From Mesodorylaimus sp. YZB2_4 (taxonomy: Eukaryota; Nematoda; Enoplea; Dorylaimida; Dorylaimidae), in contig JASANH010001481.1 in the NCBI GenBank assembly GCA_030248295.1, positions 62,001 to 126,000 on the forward strand: 64,000 nucleotides of DNA, read 5' to 3'. Made by a program: the position numbers and the translations under genes. The notes beneath the pieces were generated by a model. It was not told where the DNA came from, made no database searches, and was given only the letters and a program-made list of their open reading frames with translations. Below, piece by piece: positions 1-11,434 of this stretch. Positions within the stretch are counted from its first letter, which is position 1. The number at the start of each line of letters is the position of its first letter.

Positions 1-28
1 TGACTGGGCGTGGACTCAATTGTGATAA

Positions 29-58
29 AGATTCGAAGAAGTATGACATGACATGAGG
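29..58 (+). repeat. SINE-A 3' tail fragment
   Basis: A short stretch ending in TGACATGACATGAGG matches the tail of the tRNA-like SINE at 7290-7465 and the tail at 59150-59222. It lies in a neprilysin intron. Only the tail is present, so this is a remnant or a shared simple motif. Confidence 0.4.
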
Positions 59-97
59 TGGAAAAGGGTGGGGATGTGATTAGTGATAAGCACTTAC

Positions 98-3000
98 GTT
101 GTATGCGATGTTGAGACCATCAAAGTCGGCCACATTTTCGTTCAGAGTGCGGACACCATCCAGCTGAAATGTGGAATGAGATAAGGCATGAAGGGAGAGG
201 TGATAAGACTGAGCTGGTTCTACGAGGTTGCTGGGGCCTTGAGGCCAGGGTCGACCGTACCGACATTTTTGGCCATGCCCGTACTGTGCCGTACCATCCC
301 CTGGCACGGTCGACCCTGGCCTGAAGGGGGTGATAACAAACAGGCTGACTACTAGTTATGGATCCGCTGATAAGCACGGTGATAAGTCAACGAGATGTGC
401 GAGCAGGCCGACCTACTTGCATCCCCTCGTAAGTATAATTATTATATTGCTCGACGAGGCACTGGCCTCGGGCGGCCGACGTCTCGTAGACGGAGGGTGA
501 CCACCATCGGTTTAGGTTGCCAGTGTCGTCGTACTCCTTGCCCGTATCATCGAATGCATGCACCAGTTCGTGCCCTATTATCGAGCCGATCATAGCGTAG
601 TTGATAGTACTGAAATCAGTTTATCAGTTAGTGATAAGTAGTGATAAGTAGTGATAAGTAGTGATAAGGTCACTTACGGTGGTCCCTTGCTGTTGAAGAC
701 AGGACTTTGTAGTATGGCCAATGGGAATATGATTCGGTTGAGTGGGAATCCATAATAGGCATTCACGTGCACTGGGGCAGTGCTCGCGTCCCATCTAAAG
801 ACCAAGGGTTCGTGTGGCTAGTGCACAATGCGAGTGACCTGGACACCTACTGAGATCGACTGGGGTGCTTCCTTAAAAGACTCAATGCCGTGCGTCTGGC
901 CAAGCCAAATGCGGCCACAGTGTTGTAGAAATAATCAGTCTCGGTGACCATCAACTGAAATGAGGACTGTCACGAGGCGCCCTTTCCTCAATGCTGCGCC
1001 GCCTACCGATCCATAAAGCTTGTTCAGGTGAGCCGGGTCCAGTAGCTCCTCCGAGTATCCGACCATGGGCACGATATTTTCCACCTGGTAATACAAGGCT
1101 AAGTAAGTGATAAGGGAGTGTGAATGTCAATGGTACTTTTTTCAGTGCTCTGGCCTTGGTCGGTCCATCCATCCAAGTAACATGACGTAGGTGGTGACGT
1201 ATCTCGGCTGTCATCTCGTTCACTAATTGAGAAGCCTGAAATAAGAAGCCCTTCGGGCCTACAGTAGACAAACAAGCCCAGACAAGGGTCAGTGATAATA
1301 TGGAAAAGGGTGGCACGAAGTGATCAGGGCAATACAAAATGCAAGCACCTGTCTCCTCACGTCGGCCACATTCGAGCGTAGTTTGATGTACATGGACGAA
1401 ACAGCCAGACTCATCATGGCCTCTGTCTGCATGGCGCACTCGAGCCAGCGAGGAGGCGAAGTGATCAGGCCGAGGAGTAAGTTGAACAGAGGCTGCACAC
1501 TCTCGTTGAACATGTGCCGGTCGAGGCTGGGGGTCAGTCGGAACGCCACGTACCACTTCATGTAGTCATCGATAGTCCTATAATACAGCACATGCACAGT
1601 GCCCTAGGTCGTGCTGTAGACACCTTACCTCCGGCCTTCCTCAGTTCTCATATATTCGAGTAACAAATTGCTCAACTTTTTTAACCAATCCCAACCGTAG
1701 ATGAGAATCGGTTCGTCATCGCCAGCCAGTTGAGCGTGCTCACGGAACATGGTGCTTATGAACTGACGCCAGTCCAACATGGGTGCTGCCTGTTGCAACT
1801 GGCCCAATGTGGTGGCGTAATAAAGCGAGGGAATAAACTTTTTCGATGGGATCGTATAAGCCAGGCGGGATTCGAATTCGACGACTCGCTCGGCACGTTC
1901 CTCGGCCACTTGAGGATCAGCCCCCAACAGTACTCCGGTGTAGGCGACCCATTGTTTCAGTTGTGCCAAGGGCTGTAAAGAACCGTGGGTACAAGGCATG
2001 TGATGGGGGGACGAGCAGTGCTTACTGTTTCGTTGGTAGATAGCAGCCTGGAACCCGTCTCCAGATCAAGGTACTGTTCGCGACCTCGCAGTACAACTTG
2101 GGCTTGGTCCAGCTGAAAGGAGGGATATGACAAGTGTTAAAAAGGAAACTTAAAAATGCATGTTTTCGGGAAGGAAGTGAGGAGGTCTTACAATTAGAGG
2201 GTGTTGGAAGATTCGAAAGGTTTCTCTGAGCTCGATCAACAATTCTTCGAGGGAGGACGTAGGATTTTAATCTGAGGAAGTGCCAGCAAGCGTGTTGTAT
2301 GCAGACCTACGAGGTGGCACTGGGTCGACTTCCGTGTCCACACACACGCACACAAATACTGTGGTGTGCATTCCCCCCGATTCCAGCTGCACCCCACTCG
2401 GGGAATTAGTTCACACGCTTAATCGATGATGAACAAACCAGTTCTGGGCGGTGTAATCCCATAGACTTGGTTCCAAGCATCGATAAGTACCTTCTGCGGC
2501 ATGCTAAGTCTTTGCTGGTCATTGACCTGAGCTAATGCGACAAAAATGCTCTTACTTACCCAGCGGGCATGGGTGCCACGCGAACAGCTAATGAGACCCC
2601 CAATCTGCTTACCCCGATGACGTGTCTGGACGTGTTCTTGTCATCCATGACCACCCCGATCCATATGATTGGCAAGAAACCCAGGGCGAACATTTTGTTC
2701 AACTCGTCCCCCAGTGACCAATTACTGAAACTCATATCCGGGTTCAACAGACTCCATCCACCCAGCGTATCCATGAATTGTCTGAGTGGCTCGACACCGT
2801 AGCGTGCAGCCGACTCCATGTCCATGCACGAAGTGTAGATGGCCGCGGCTTTGCGTTCGGCCTCTGTGTGCTCGAGGACTGGCCTTTCTGAAAATGGGCA
2901 TAAGATAAGCAATGCCAAATAAGGAAACAGCCATCTACCATATTCGTTCTTCATAGTTTCGAAGGCCGTGTATGTCAGTTCGTTCAATGTGCTCCAGAAA

Positions 3001-4436
3001 ATGTAGCCCGGCGGGGTACGCGCTTGTTCATTCCACTGACCGCATGCGTATCCGTAGAAATCATCGCACGGGTCAATACTAGTGTTGAGCTTTTGAAGCA
3101 TGCGACTAGCGATGACCATACATTCTGGTGTTAGACACATGTTTTCTGCAAGGAAAGCACAATTTGGCAAATTGCTGATAAGAGATGACATTATGCGCTG
3201 TTCATGATAAGACGTAGGTGCGATAAGGACTGATTAGACTGATGAGCCCTAATCACTATGTGCATAATACTCTACTGATAAGTTATCAGTGATGCATTCG
3301 GGGTCATGTGTATTCTTCTGACATAACAGCCCACGCTGATTGACTGTGACGCAGATAGGCTGATAAGATATCGCAGGCAGTCAACTGACGCCACGATAAT
3401 CATGTCACATTGAATCATGCAGAAGGTACCATTGATTACAGGATTACTGTAACCGCTTATGACTGTGTCATTACTGATTAGAAATGTCGTTGACATTTGT
3501 TGCAATACTCAATCATGTCTTATATTTGTCACGATGTGCAAAAGACGTGATTAGAGCGAAGGCGAAGGCCAGCGCGAGAAGCCAATGGGCGTATCAGCCA
3601 AAGATTGAAATGGCTAAAGTGCCATGTAGGGGCTTGATATTTGGTAGGTTACTGCTATAATTGGATGTTACGCCGAATGCGTTCAAAATGTCGCCTCGGA
3701 ACGCGAGGCTTCAAGGAGCTGAGTGACGTCGGAGGGAGCGCTGTTTTAGGGAGCAGAAACGTCCCGACCCACACTGCACACAATGACTACATAAGAAAAT
3801 GACTCATAACCTCCTGAGTCTGGCTTAGGACTGTGATCCATTTTCCATACCTGGGAAGGCAGGCCATAACACAGCATGCTATGATTGGTAGGAGCCTCTT
3901 GCTGCGCGAAATCAACAAAAAATAAGCGTCCTTCAGCAGTATTCACTGGACTAGATGCACGTTACACTACATTTCAGTGACTGTGCACTACAGTAGCTAC
4001 CCTGCAGGCCGCGGGGTGAGTGTGCATGACCATGGTACTTACCAGAGGGCGCCAGGACGTCACTGACAGGGGCGATTCCGGGCAGAATATGGACACCACG
4101 CCCGTGCAGGAACAGACACGCTAATGTGAAGGCCAAGGCTAAGGTGGTGATGGTGGAATAAGTGCAAAGACATTGTTCGCGCCTGGTCATCTGCGATCGT
4201 CTCCTCTCGCTCGGATGGCCAATGTACAACTTGGTTGTGGTGCGACCACTCTTGGGCTCGTAGACGAACAGGGCCACCGAACTGCGTCGATGATTGTTGT
4301 TGTCGGCGGCTGATCGAGGAGTGGTGTCGAGAGAGTGACCATTGGACACGGCCACGCTTTGCTCGTCCATCATGGAAGTGGTGGACGAGGGGGGCACGAG
4401 GCAGCTGTACTCTAGCGATGCCCTTATCTCGTCCAT
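98..4436 (-). CDS. Neprilysin-like M13 zinc metallopeptidase, 3' end beyond window
   Basis: Type II membrane peptidase that would cleave extracellular peptides. Twelve coding exons keep frame across GT-AG introns: 4436-4043, 3145-2939, 2887-2613, 2112-2026, 1972-1629, 1577-1349, 1235-1137, 1084-1007, 954-851, 794-678, 609-417 and 163-98, giving 731 codons. The exon with the start ATG begins at an acceptor at 4458, so a 5' UTR exon probably lies upstream. Residues 92-112 form one hydrophobic anchor after a basic cytosolic tail. The M13 start motif CLTPEC and DPCDDFYGYACG, the substrate-binding NAYY, the zinc site HELVH (about 658-662) and the third ligand Glu in NENVAD (about 718) are all present. 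The usual HE(I/L)TH has Val in place of Thr. Roughly the last 100 residues, including the C-terminal CxxW, lie beyond base 1. Donors at 2612 and 1006 were chosen by family alignment. NEP versus ECE-type subgroup is undecided. Confidence 0.93.
240..325. repeat. Imperfect palindrome in neprilysin intron
   Basis: GGCCAGGGTCGACCGT on the left is mirrored by ACGGTCGACCCTGGCC on the right, with a GTACCGTAC-rich centre. Similar GTACC-rich segments occur near 33725-33825, 35570-35600, 40965-41050, 41205-41280 and 59790-59850, so it may be a short foldback family. Confidence 0.55.
628..668. repeat. Tandem GTGATAAGTA repeat (about 4 units)
   Basis: Four near-perfect 10-bp copies of GTGATAAGTA lie in the intron between neprilysin exons 10 and 11. 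Each contains the GATA-factor consensus TGATAA. More TGATAAG copies are scattered through the introns of this gene (for example near 83, 200, 368, 3178, 3210 and 3361). Confidence 0.8.
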
Positions 4437-4489
4437 TACACTCTTTGACACTGGACAACTGAAACAGTATGAACTTGGAGGCCGCACTC

Positions 4490-6640
4490 GAATGACGTCA
4501 TTGAACAGGGATCATTAGACCACGATTGTATAAGCTCGGCCGAGGCGAGACCTTTAATTAGACTATTATTTCATTTTCGAACGAGTAAGGAAGAAGAGCC
4601 CATCCGTTCCTAAATCGCTTTTCACTATCTCACACCAAGCGTCAACATTCGAGTGCATTACTGACTAAATAAGGAGCCTACTTCGAGACGGCCAGCTCTG
4701 GCAGCAAATGCCAATGTTTTGTTTCATTACTCATACAAACAGCAGTGAGCAGAGGACGTAGGTGGCAGCAGAGGCAGTTCACGGGCTGCCCATACCCCTA
4801 ATAATGTCAGCCGAGCCCACGCCCCGAGAATGATGGCCATTGGAGTAGGTGTGGGTGCTCGATAAAGGCGTGCCAACATTGGTCCTGGAGGAAAATCACC
4901 CACGCGGCCTACATTGAATGGAATATAGTGAAATATGAATGCACTGCCCGATGCTTCTTGTCACGCTCGAACGGGGAAAATATGAAAGATAAGCTAGCCC
5001 GAGCAAATGTCTCGTAAACAGGGGACCAGTAGTGGTGACGTCAGGACAAGATCCTCCCGCGACCTAATCACCTCCATATTCAAGTGTCACATTCATCGAA
5101 AAAGTGGCACAAAGTAGGCAAATCTAGCCACCCTATCACCCACATTATACGAGCATGCATGAGCGGGTGCCCCACCGGCCTGTGTCAGACAGGGCATCAC
5201 CAGACGAGATGGGCATGCCATTTGGGCGAGAAGAGCGTGCTGATGAGACTTCCTGCTCCAAAACGGCAGGTGATAAGGGACGAAGCCAGACTTGGTCATA
5301 TACGTCAGATGTATATCCAAGCGTGGGCAGACTGGAGTTTTCTGCTTACAAAAGCACGCGCTGGTTCGTTTGGCAGGCCAGTGGCCAAGGGTAAACAGGA
5401 AACAATGGGGATCAACACGGATATATTTAGATTTGTGCCTTGTTCTTAGCGCGGCAGGATAAGCGGGGGTGGGCGGGGGCATAGCAATTGGCCTACTGTA
5501 ATGAACTGAAAAAAGTGATTACTAAATGCGGTTTAATTATCGATTGGCACTTGCTGAGGGCGGGAACACAGGAAATCATATTTTTGACCCAGGCGGGAAT
5601 CGACCCCTTTTAAGTGTCGCTTAGGACGATGCTGGCAATTTCCCGAGCCCACGCCCAAGAGTAGCCACTATTGCCTGATTCCGAGTCAGCATGGGAGGAG
5701 GCACCTGATCGTGAGTGGCCTTGCAGCAATGTGCAGTGCCTGAAGGACTTGAATTTTAAATCTAAGAGAAGTGCTTGAAAAGCCTTGAATTCCAAATTCT
5801 ACTTTCTTGCTCGCAGTGTCTTTTAAAAAGTGATAGATTCTCCACTTTCCTGCGATTCCTGTAAAAAGCGCGCGAATTTTCAAAATTTGAACATGAATAT
5901 AAAAGCTGTGTTTGATCAAAAACTAAGAAACATTGTTCGACTGCACATTTGAAAATAAACTCATCTACATTTTTAAATTTAAAGCCATTTTTATTCAAAA
6001 AAGCAGAAAAACGAGACTCGATGTTTGTGGGCATATATCAAAATTATATGCTAAAGCGCGGGAAATTCAAAAAAATTTAGATAAATTCCGACAACAACTC
6101 TGATTTAAGCTGATGAAAAAACAATGCTAAGCTCCGACACAGCAAATCAAGTGAATTCTATCGAATTCAAATGCGCATCATGATAAAATTTGGCGCATAA
6201 AATTCAAATATATCGTTAATTTGGTGGACCCTTACTGAGGACCCAATGAGGTACAGCTAGGCTACACACAGTCCCGATATGCCACAAGTGCCACCCTGCT
6301 CGGCTCCGCGTCCAAGCCATCTATGGGCATTTGCAATTCAGTTGGGTCTCGTTTGAGAGTCGTCGATGTTTCATTAGGAACGCATGAAATGGAAATGGGC
6401 TGGAGAGAAGAGAAAATGAGAAAACGAATCTCCCGGGGCATTTTATTTGATGCAGCAAACTGACAGGCCGACGTGAAGAGAATGTGATCCTCTGATTTGT
6501 ATGCAGCGAGTAGAGGGTCAACGGGGGCGCAGATGCCTGGATTATCAGTGATTGCTTTCTGCCTCGAGCTCCTCCCATGGCCACGCTGACGATGAGATCA
6601 GGCCAGACCACCTACGAGTCTTGGCTGGCACGTGGAGCTG
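4490..6640. other. Intergenic, no gene recognised
   Basis: Both strands hold only short, unconserved ORFs here. The stretch 5750-6230 is AT-rich. The upstream (5') exon and promoter of the minus-strand neprilysin gene must fall in the lower part of this interval, but no core-promoter signature was identified. Confidence 0.6.
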
Positions 6641-6641
6641 T

Positions 6642-7128
6642 ACTGGTGATCCCAGCGGCGGGGTCGAGTCCCGCTCAAAGCTAAGTTTTTGTGCGTGTAT
6701 CAGGAGGTTGCAGAGGAAGATTTGACTGGACATATAGTACACTGTCTTTATGGTATCTTTTAGGGAAGGAGCCAATCGGGGTGCGCAGCAACAGAGGAGT
6801 GTGAGGGTGGGTAGCTCTATTGTGCTACCGGGAGTCATCTTTCAAGTCGCCATGTCCGGGGAGACTTATGGTTTTTTCGTGAATCATGCTAGAAGGTCAA
6901 AGCAAAAGACTGGAACATGGCGACTTGAAAGATGACTCCTGGTTGCACAAAGGAGCTACCCACCCTCACACTCCTCTGTTGCTGCACACCCCGATCGGCT
7001 CCTTCCCTAAAAGATACCATGAAGAAAGAGTACTATATGTCCAGTCAAATCTTCCTCTGCAACCTCAAGATGCACTTACAAAAACTTAGCTTTGAGCGGG
7101 ACTCGACCCCGACGCTGGGATCACCAGT
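6642..7128. repeat. Large inverted repeat (hairpin), about 215-bp arms
   Basis: The arms 6642-6857 and 6915-7128 are reverse complements with few mismatches, separated by about 57 bp. Each outer end carries a tRNA-like box-B sequence (GGGGTCGAGTCCCGC). The shadow ORFs from the two arms are near-identical, which shows the symmetry. This is either two SINE copies head to head or a foldback element. Confidence 0.85.
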
Positions 7129-7289
7129 GAGTGTTGGTAATTATACTGGACCGAGGGGTCACCATCCCCACAATCGACAGGGACGAAAGTGCAGTGTAAA
7201 GTGGGTCAGATGGGGGCTTCTGTACAGCTGAGAGGCGCCTTACTTGTGGGGAGGAGTGTTGGTATACTGGACCTTCCCTAATGCTGTCA

Positions 7290-7465
7290 CCCTGGCCGTG
7301 GCCTCTGCCTAGGCGTCTACCTCTCACGCTGGGTGCGCACTTACGATTAGAGGGGAGGGTCCGACTCCCGCTTAGGGAAAAAATGATTGCCAAATATGTG
7401 TTTTCCTGAGCCCTCGAGTGCGCTGACTGGTGTTTGGCTAGGATAAAGTATGACATGACATGAGG
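7290..7465 (+). mobile_element. tRNA-derived SINE (family A)
   Basis: The head carries an A-box-like segment (TAGGCGTCTACCTCTCA) and a B-box (GGGTCCGACTCCC). The body contains the family signature CCTCGAGTGCGCT, and the tail ends TGACATGACATGAGG. Related copies lie at 14126-14260, 25533-25690, 27697-27857, 32093-32280, 51350-51478, 53996-54062, 55299-55456 and 59150-59222. Confidence 0.75.
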
Positions 7466-10400
7466 CCAGCATGTGTCCAGGGTGTCCAGCGGTGACCCAT
7501 GATCATTGTGGGAAGTAGATCACACGCATACACAGGGGGGTCAGATGGCCTCTGCAGAGTCGAGACCTGCAGGGAAGAGTGTTACTAGCTATACCCTCCC
7601 CTCCCACTCATGCCAGGCGAGGTGCAAACTGTGCCCAGGGTGTTCAATAGTGACCTATGATCACTGTGGTGGGGGGGGGGGGGCGTTGGTCGAGATTCTG
7701 TACCTGGTCTCTGGTCGGCGGAGACAGGCGTGCAGGCTGCGAGGTGCAAGCATGATGACAAATATTTGGCCACCCATGATGTTTGATCGCCATGGGCCTC
7801 GAAAGCTTACGGAGAGTCCTGCTTTCTCCCATCTACAGTAAACCCTGTTTTCCTCGCACTTATTTTCTGTTAGCCGTGCCTTCACAATATCTGTTTTTTC
7901 CCAGAAACAGACAACAGACACGCAGTGAGAACTATGTACATGCCGTATTCAGCTAACGTGTAGCTGGACATGAGATTTTGTTGCCTCTGAGCAAAGCTTA
8001 TGTGTAAGCTCTGGGTACATGGGAGTCGCCGCACGACAACGACACGGCTAACAGAAAAACATAAGTTTCTGCTCAGTGAAATATTCAAGCTAATACTCAA
8101 GTTAACGCTGACAGAACGCGCATCTATCTTGAATGCCTAGGGTTATCCACCATCTTAACAGGAGAATGGAGTGAGTGGTCATGCTTCAAATTTGAATTTC
8201 GCGCTTTTTGCTCTAAGACTCAAAGCCGTGCGGCTTTAGTGCGCACAGCTGCTCAGCTGTTTTTTTTAGGTTCCTTGCCAAAAATTTTGTTTCGTTTCCT
8301 TTGTCGGTGTCTGCCGCGCCTGGTCCGAAGTTCCTGGATTCCTAATCCATTGCTAAAAAAATTCTGCCAATCATCACTAAAACCTTCGAAGGAAAAAAAA
8401 GGAAGGTAAATTAACACAATTTTTTAAGGAAATGAGAGTCAAGTGATTATGACGTCAAATGGCACGTTTTTCTGAAAGTTTTACGCTTCTTGTCTCGTTC
8501 GTAATGAGATTTTTTGTCCTTGTGGCCTCTCGATTGCTCTTCTGTCGATTATCTTGACTTTCTCTTTTAGACTTACCGTTCAAAGGCTCAAGAGAAGCGG
8601 GCTCGTCGGAGGCAGCGAACGGGCAATGGATTTGTCGTAAGGACGAGCGGATTCGAGATATTTTTAATGCTGGTGAGCAAGTTTTTCAGTCTATTCAAAG
8701 AACTTTATTGGGTTTGATTTATCAGTGCTTGCGCACGGGGTAATTTGTACGGCGGGTCGGATTCGCCTGACCTCCCTCTTTCCATGCAGGCCTATGCTTT
8801 TTTCTGACAATACCTGTTCTCCATCTGTTTTTTTCTTCGAAAAACGTAGGCTTTTTTTATTCACCTTGTAGATTCTGTTTTAAAAATGATCAGAGAAAGA
8901 TTCAGGTGGCATCTAGCAACGAGAATAGAACGGGACTTCTTTTTTATTTAGTCACGAACATTTTTTGCAGTTCTTTATTCTTCGTAGACCTATAGTGGGT
9001 TGAAGCGTGCGTGAGGTAGCCTCTGACGGTTTCCTTATCGGGAAGGTTGGGAGGGGAGGGGCTGACGTGAGTGAGAGAGCTTAGGTAGATATGAGAAAGT
9101 CGGAGGGTTAATCGATTTTCTAGTTTCCTTTTGCCGGAGCCTGCACGGTTGGTAACGAGCTCGTTGGATTATTTCACGCCTTCGCAATCACTCGGGGTTG
9201 ACGCTCGTTTAGCCCTTTTTGATGAGTACATTTCGTTCTAATGGTCGTAGTTTTTAACGAGCTTCTTTCCAAACTAGCCTAAGATTTTGTTAATTAACCT
9301 TCTTCCACGTCCTCTTATTCGCTTCGAAAGATCGCTGTTGGCTTGCTTCGAATGCACTAAAGTCGAGCCTCGCCTGCTTTTGAATGCGTGTCAGTGTAAA
9401 AATATGTTTTTGAACTTTTTTCACAAGAAAGGTGCTTTTATAGAAGATAGGAAGTGTCTTAGGAAGGGCAGACGGCTGCGCTTGATAAGCGACCCTTGTT
9501 TCTCCTTATTTTATCCCACGATGGTGGGACTTACTTTTTTTCTTTTTAAACTTTGGCCAGCTGGTTTGAGCGTATCGGATTTTGTTGGGGGCCACCGTTT
9601 GCAGGCGAAATGAGGAAACGAGCCCCGGGTTTAAACGAAAAGGCGGTCGGTCGTTTTCCAGCCTAGGTTCAGGTTCATGTATAATTCAATGGAGAAGGGA
9701 TTTTTTTATTTTTCCTATTGAACCTATGGCGTTGTGCGAGTGGGGAGCTCGCGGGGCGGCTTGTTTCGTTGAGCTAGCTGTGCTTTTCGATCTCGTTGCC
9801 TTACCTACGGCCACTTTTATAACTCGTTCTGCATCGATCGTTGTGGCGCATTTTCGCGCATGGTCGATTGCGAAATGACCGTTCTCGGTGGTTCAGGATA
9901 AGAGAGAGGGGCTTTGATGGAAGCCCGATGCGTCGCAGCTGGACGCTTCATTAGGATGGAGAAGGAGGTTTTTCGTTATTGCGCGCCTGCTATAGTCGAA
10001 GAGCGCGTGGGGGGTTTTTGTCCTTTAGCTAAGGGAATTTTGTATGCCGCGAGACGAGTCGATTTCATCGCTCCTGCTACTCATTAGGCGGGTGCGCGTG
10101 ACAGCCGAGGCTCCTCTCGGCCGATCTACCGTACGCATCCGTTATTGGTGCTCGGGGCTAATTAGCTGCCTGCTGGCTAGTACGTATCTTCCGTTGTCTC
10201 GTGCGTGCGCGCCTGCCGAGGCACCGTCGGGACGAAGTGTCGCGAAGATTGGCGAATCGAAAATGAGGAGTACGTAGATCAATTTTTAAAAATCCTCCGG
10301 CCACCTGTTTGGCATTTTTGTTTTCTTGATTATCTCGTTTCGGACAAATGAGCCAGACGCGTTTGGTGAACTGGTAAAATTGATGAACGACGATATGAGA

Positions 10401-10950
10401 TCTTTTCTTTCGAAAATGGACGTCCTTTCGTCTTTGTTCGCCTACGACGCCCCGTCGTTTGCTTTTTCCTCACGCAGATGGCAAACATGTGAGCGCGCGT
10501 GTTTAGACCGGCTTATATTCCTAATAGGATTTTGTATAATATTCAGGGGCTTTTCGAGTCGTGTTTTTGACAGACTGCGATCCGAGAATGGCGAGTACAG
10601 TCGAGATACTTGATACAAACTTGATCGTATTTTCCCCAAGGAGAAAAGAGATTCTGAAGTTTAGCGGTGTTTTTTGATGTAAAGGAGGATTTTTCTTGGG
10701 GAAAACGACTAATTAGCCGAATATGAGTTGATTAGGTGTCGCAATGAAATATTGGGAGCAGGGAAGCATTTTTAGAGTTCTCTCGACGAACGCACGTCGT
10801 TTCCGCGGAAGAACGAGGCGTTCTTCGGTTGGTCGTTGACTCACGTAGACTAACGGAATTTCTATATTTTCCATTCTATTTTAGGATCGTCTATATTAAA
10901 TCGAGGACGAATCGACGTGCAGACGGTCATCGTTTGGGTGAAAAAAAAGA
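7466..10950. other. Long gene-free region upstream of the BIRC6-like gene
   Basis: No ORF here looks like a known protein. There is a G13 run at about 7671-7683. From about 8500 onward the composition resembles the downstream genes and repeats disappear, so 5' UTR exons or regulatory DNA of the BIRC6-like gene may lie here. A good acceptor (CTATTTTAG) at 10884 precedes an untranslated stretch. Confidence 0.5.
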
Positions 10951-11434
10951 TTGAAAAAAGGGAGGACGTTTGAATTTCTCCTGGTTCGTGGTTGGAAATT
11001 TTGTTGAGACGGCGAAAATTTGCGCTCAAATTTCTTATCGTTTTCGTGATTTCTGGCGTTACTTGTTATGCTCAACTTCATCGTCGTCGTCGATATCGGA
11101 AAATTCAGTGGAGAAGAAATCGATAAAATCGTCGTCGTCTCGTCGACGAACTAACGTAGTCGTAGCTGTTGAACACGTGGATATATTTGATGTTGATGAC
11201 GACTTAGAGGATGATTTGGACGATGTAGAACAGGAATCGGATTGGGCGTGCCATTTAGAAGATTCGTCCGATATCGTCGTATCGTCTTCGGCGGCGGCAG
11301 TTGCGACGAACGCGTCGAGGAAGAGCGGCGGCGGCAGCGCGGGCGATAGTTGTATTCCGTTTAAATTTAAATCGTCAAAAAGACAAAATCGCGGCGGACG
11401 TTGTGCAAAGAACAGAAAACGTTTAGCCTTGATC

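Noticed and set aside
795..850. Apparent stop codon interrupting neprilysin before NAYY
   Set aside because: A 56-bp GT-AG intron (850-795) removes it and restores the family alignment exactly, so it is not a pseudogene lesion.
2560..2612. Continuation of neprilysin exon 3 to a second donor at 2559
   Set aside because: Using it puts the next exon out of frame; the donor at 2612 joins in phase and matches the family.
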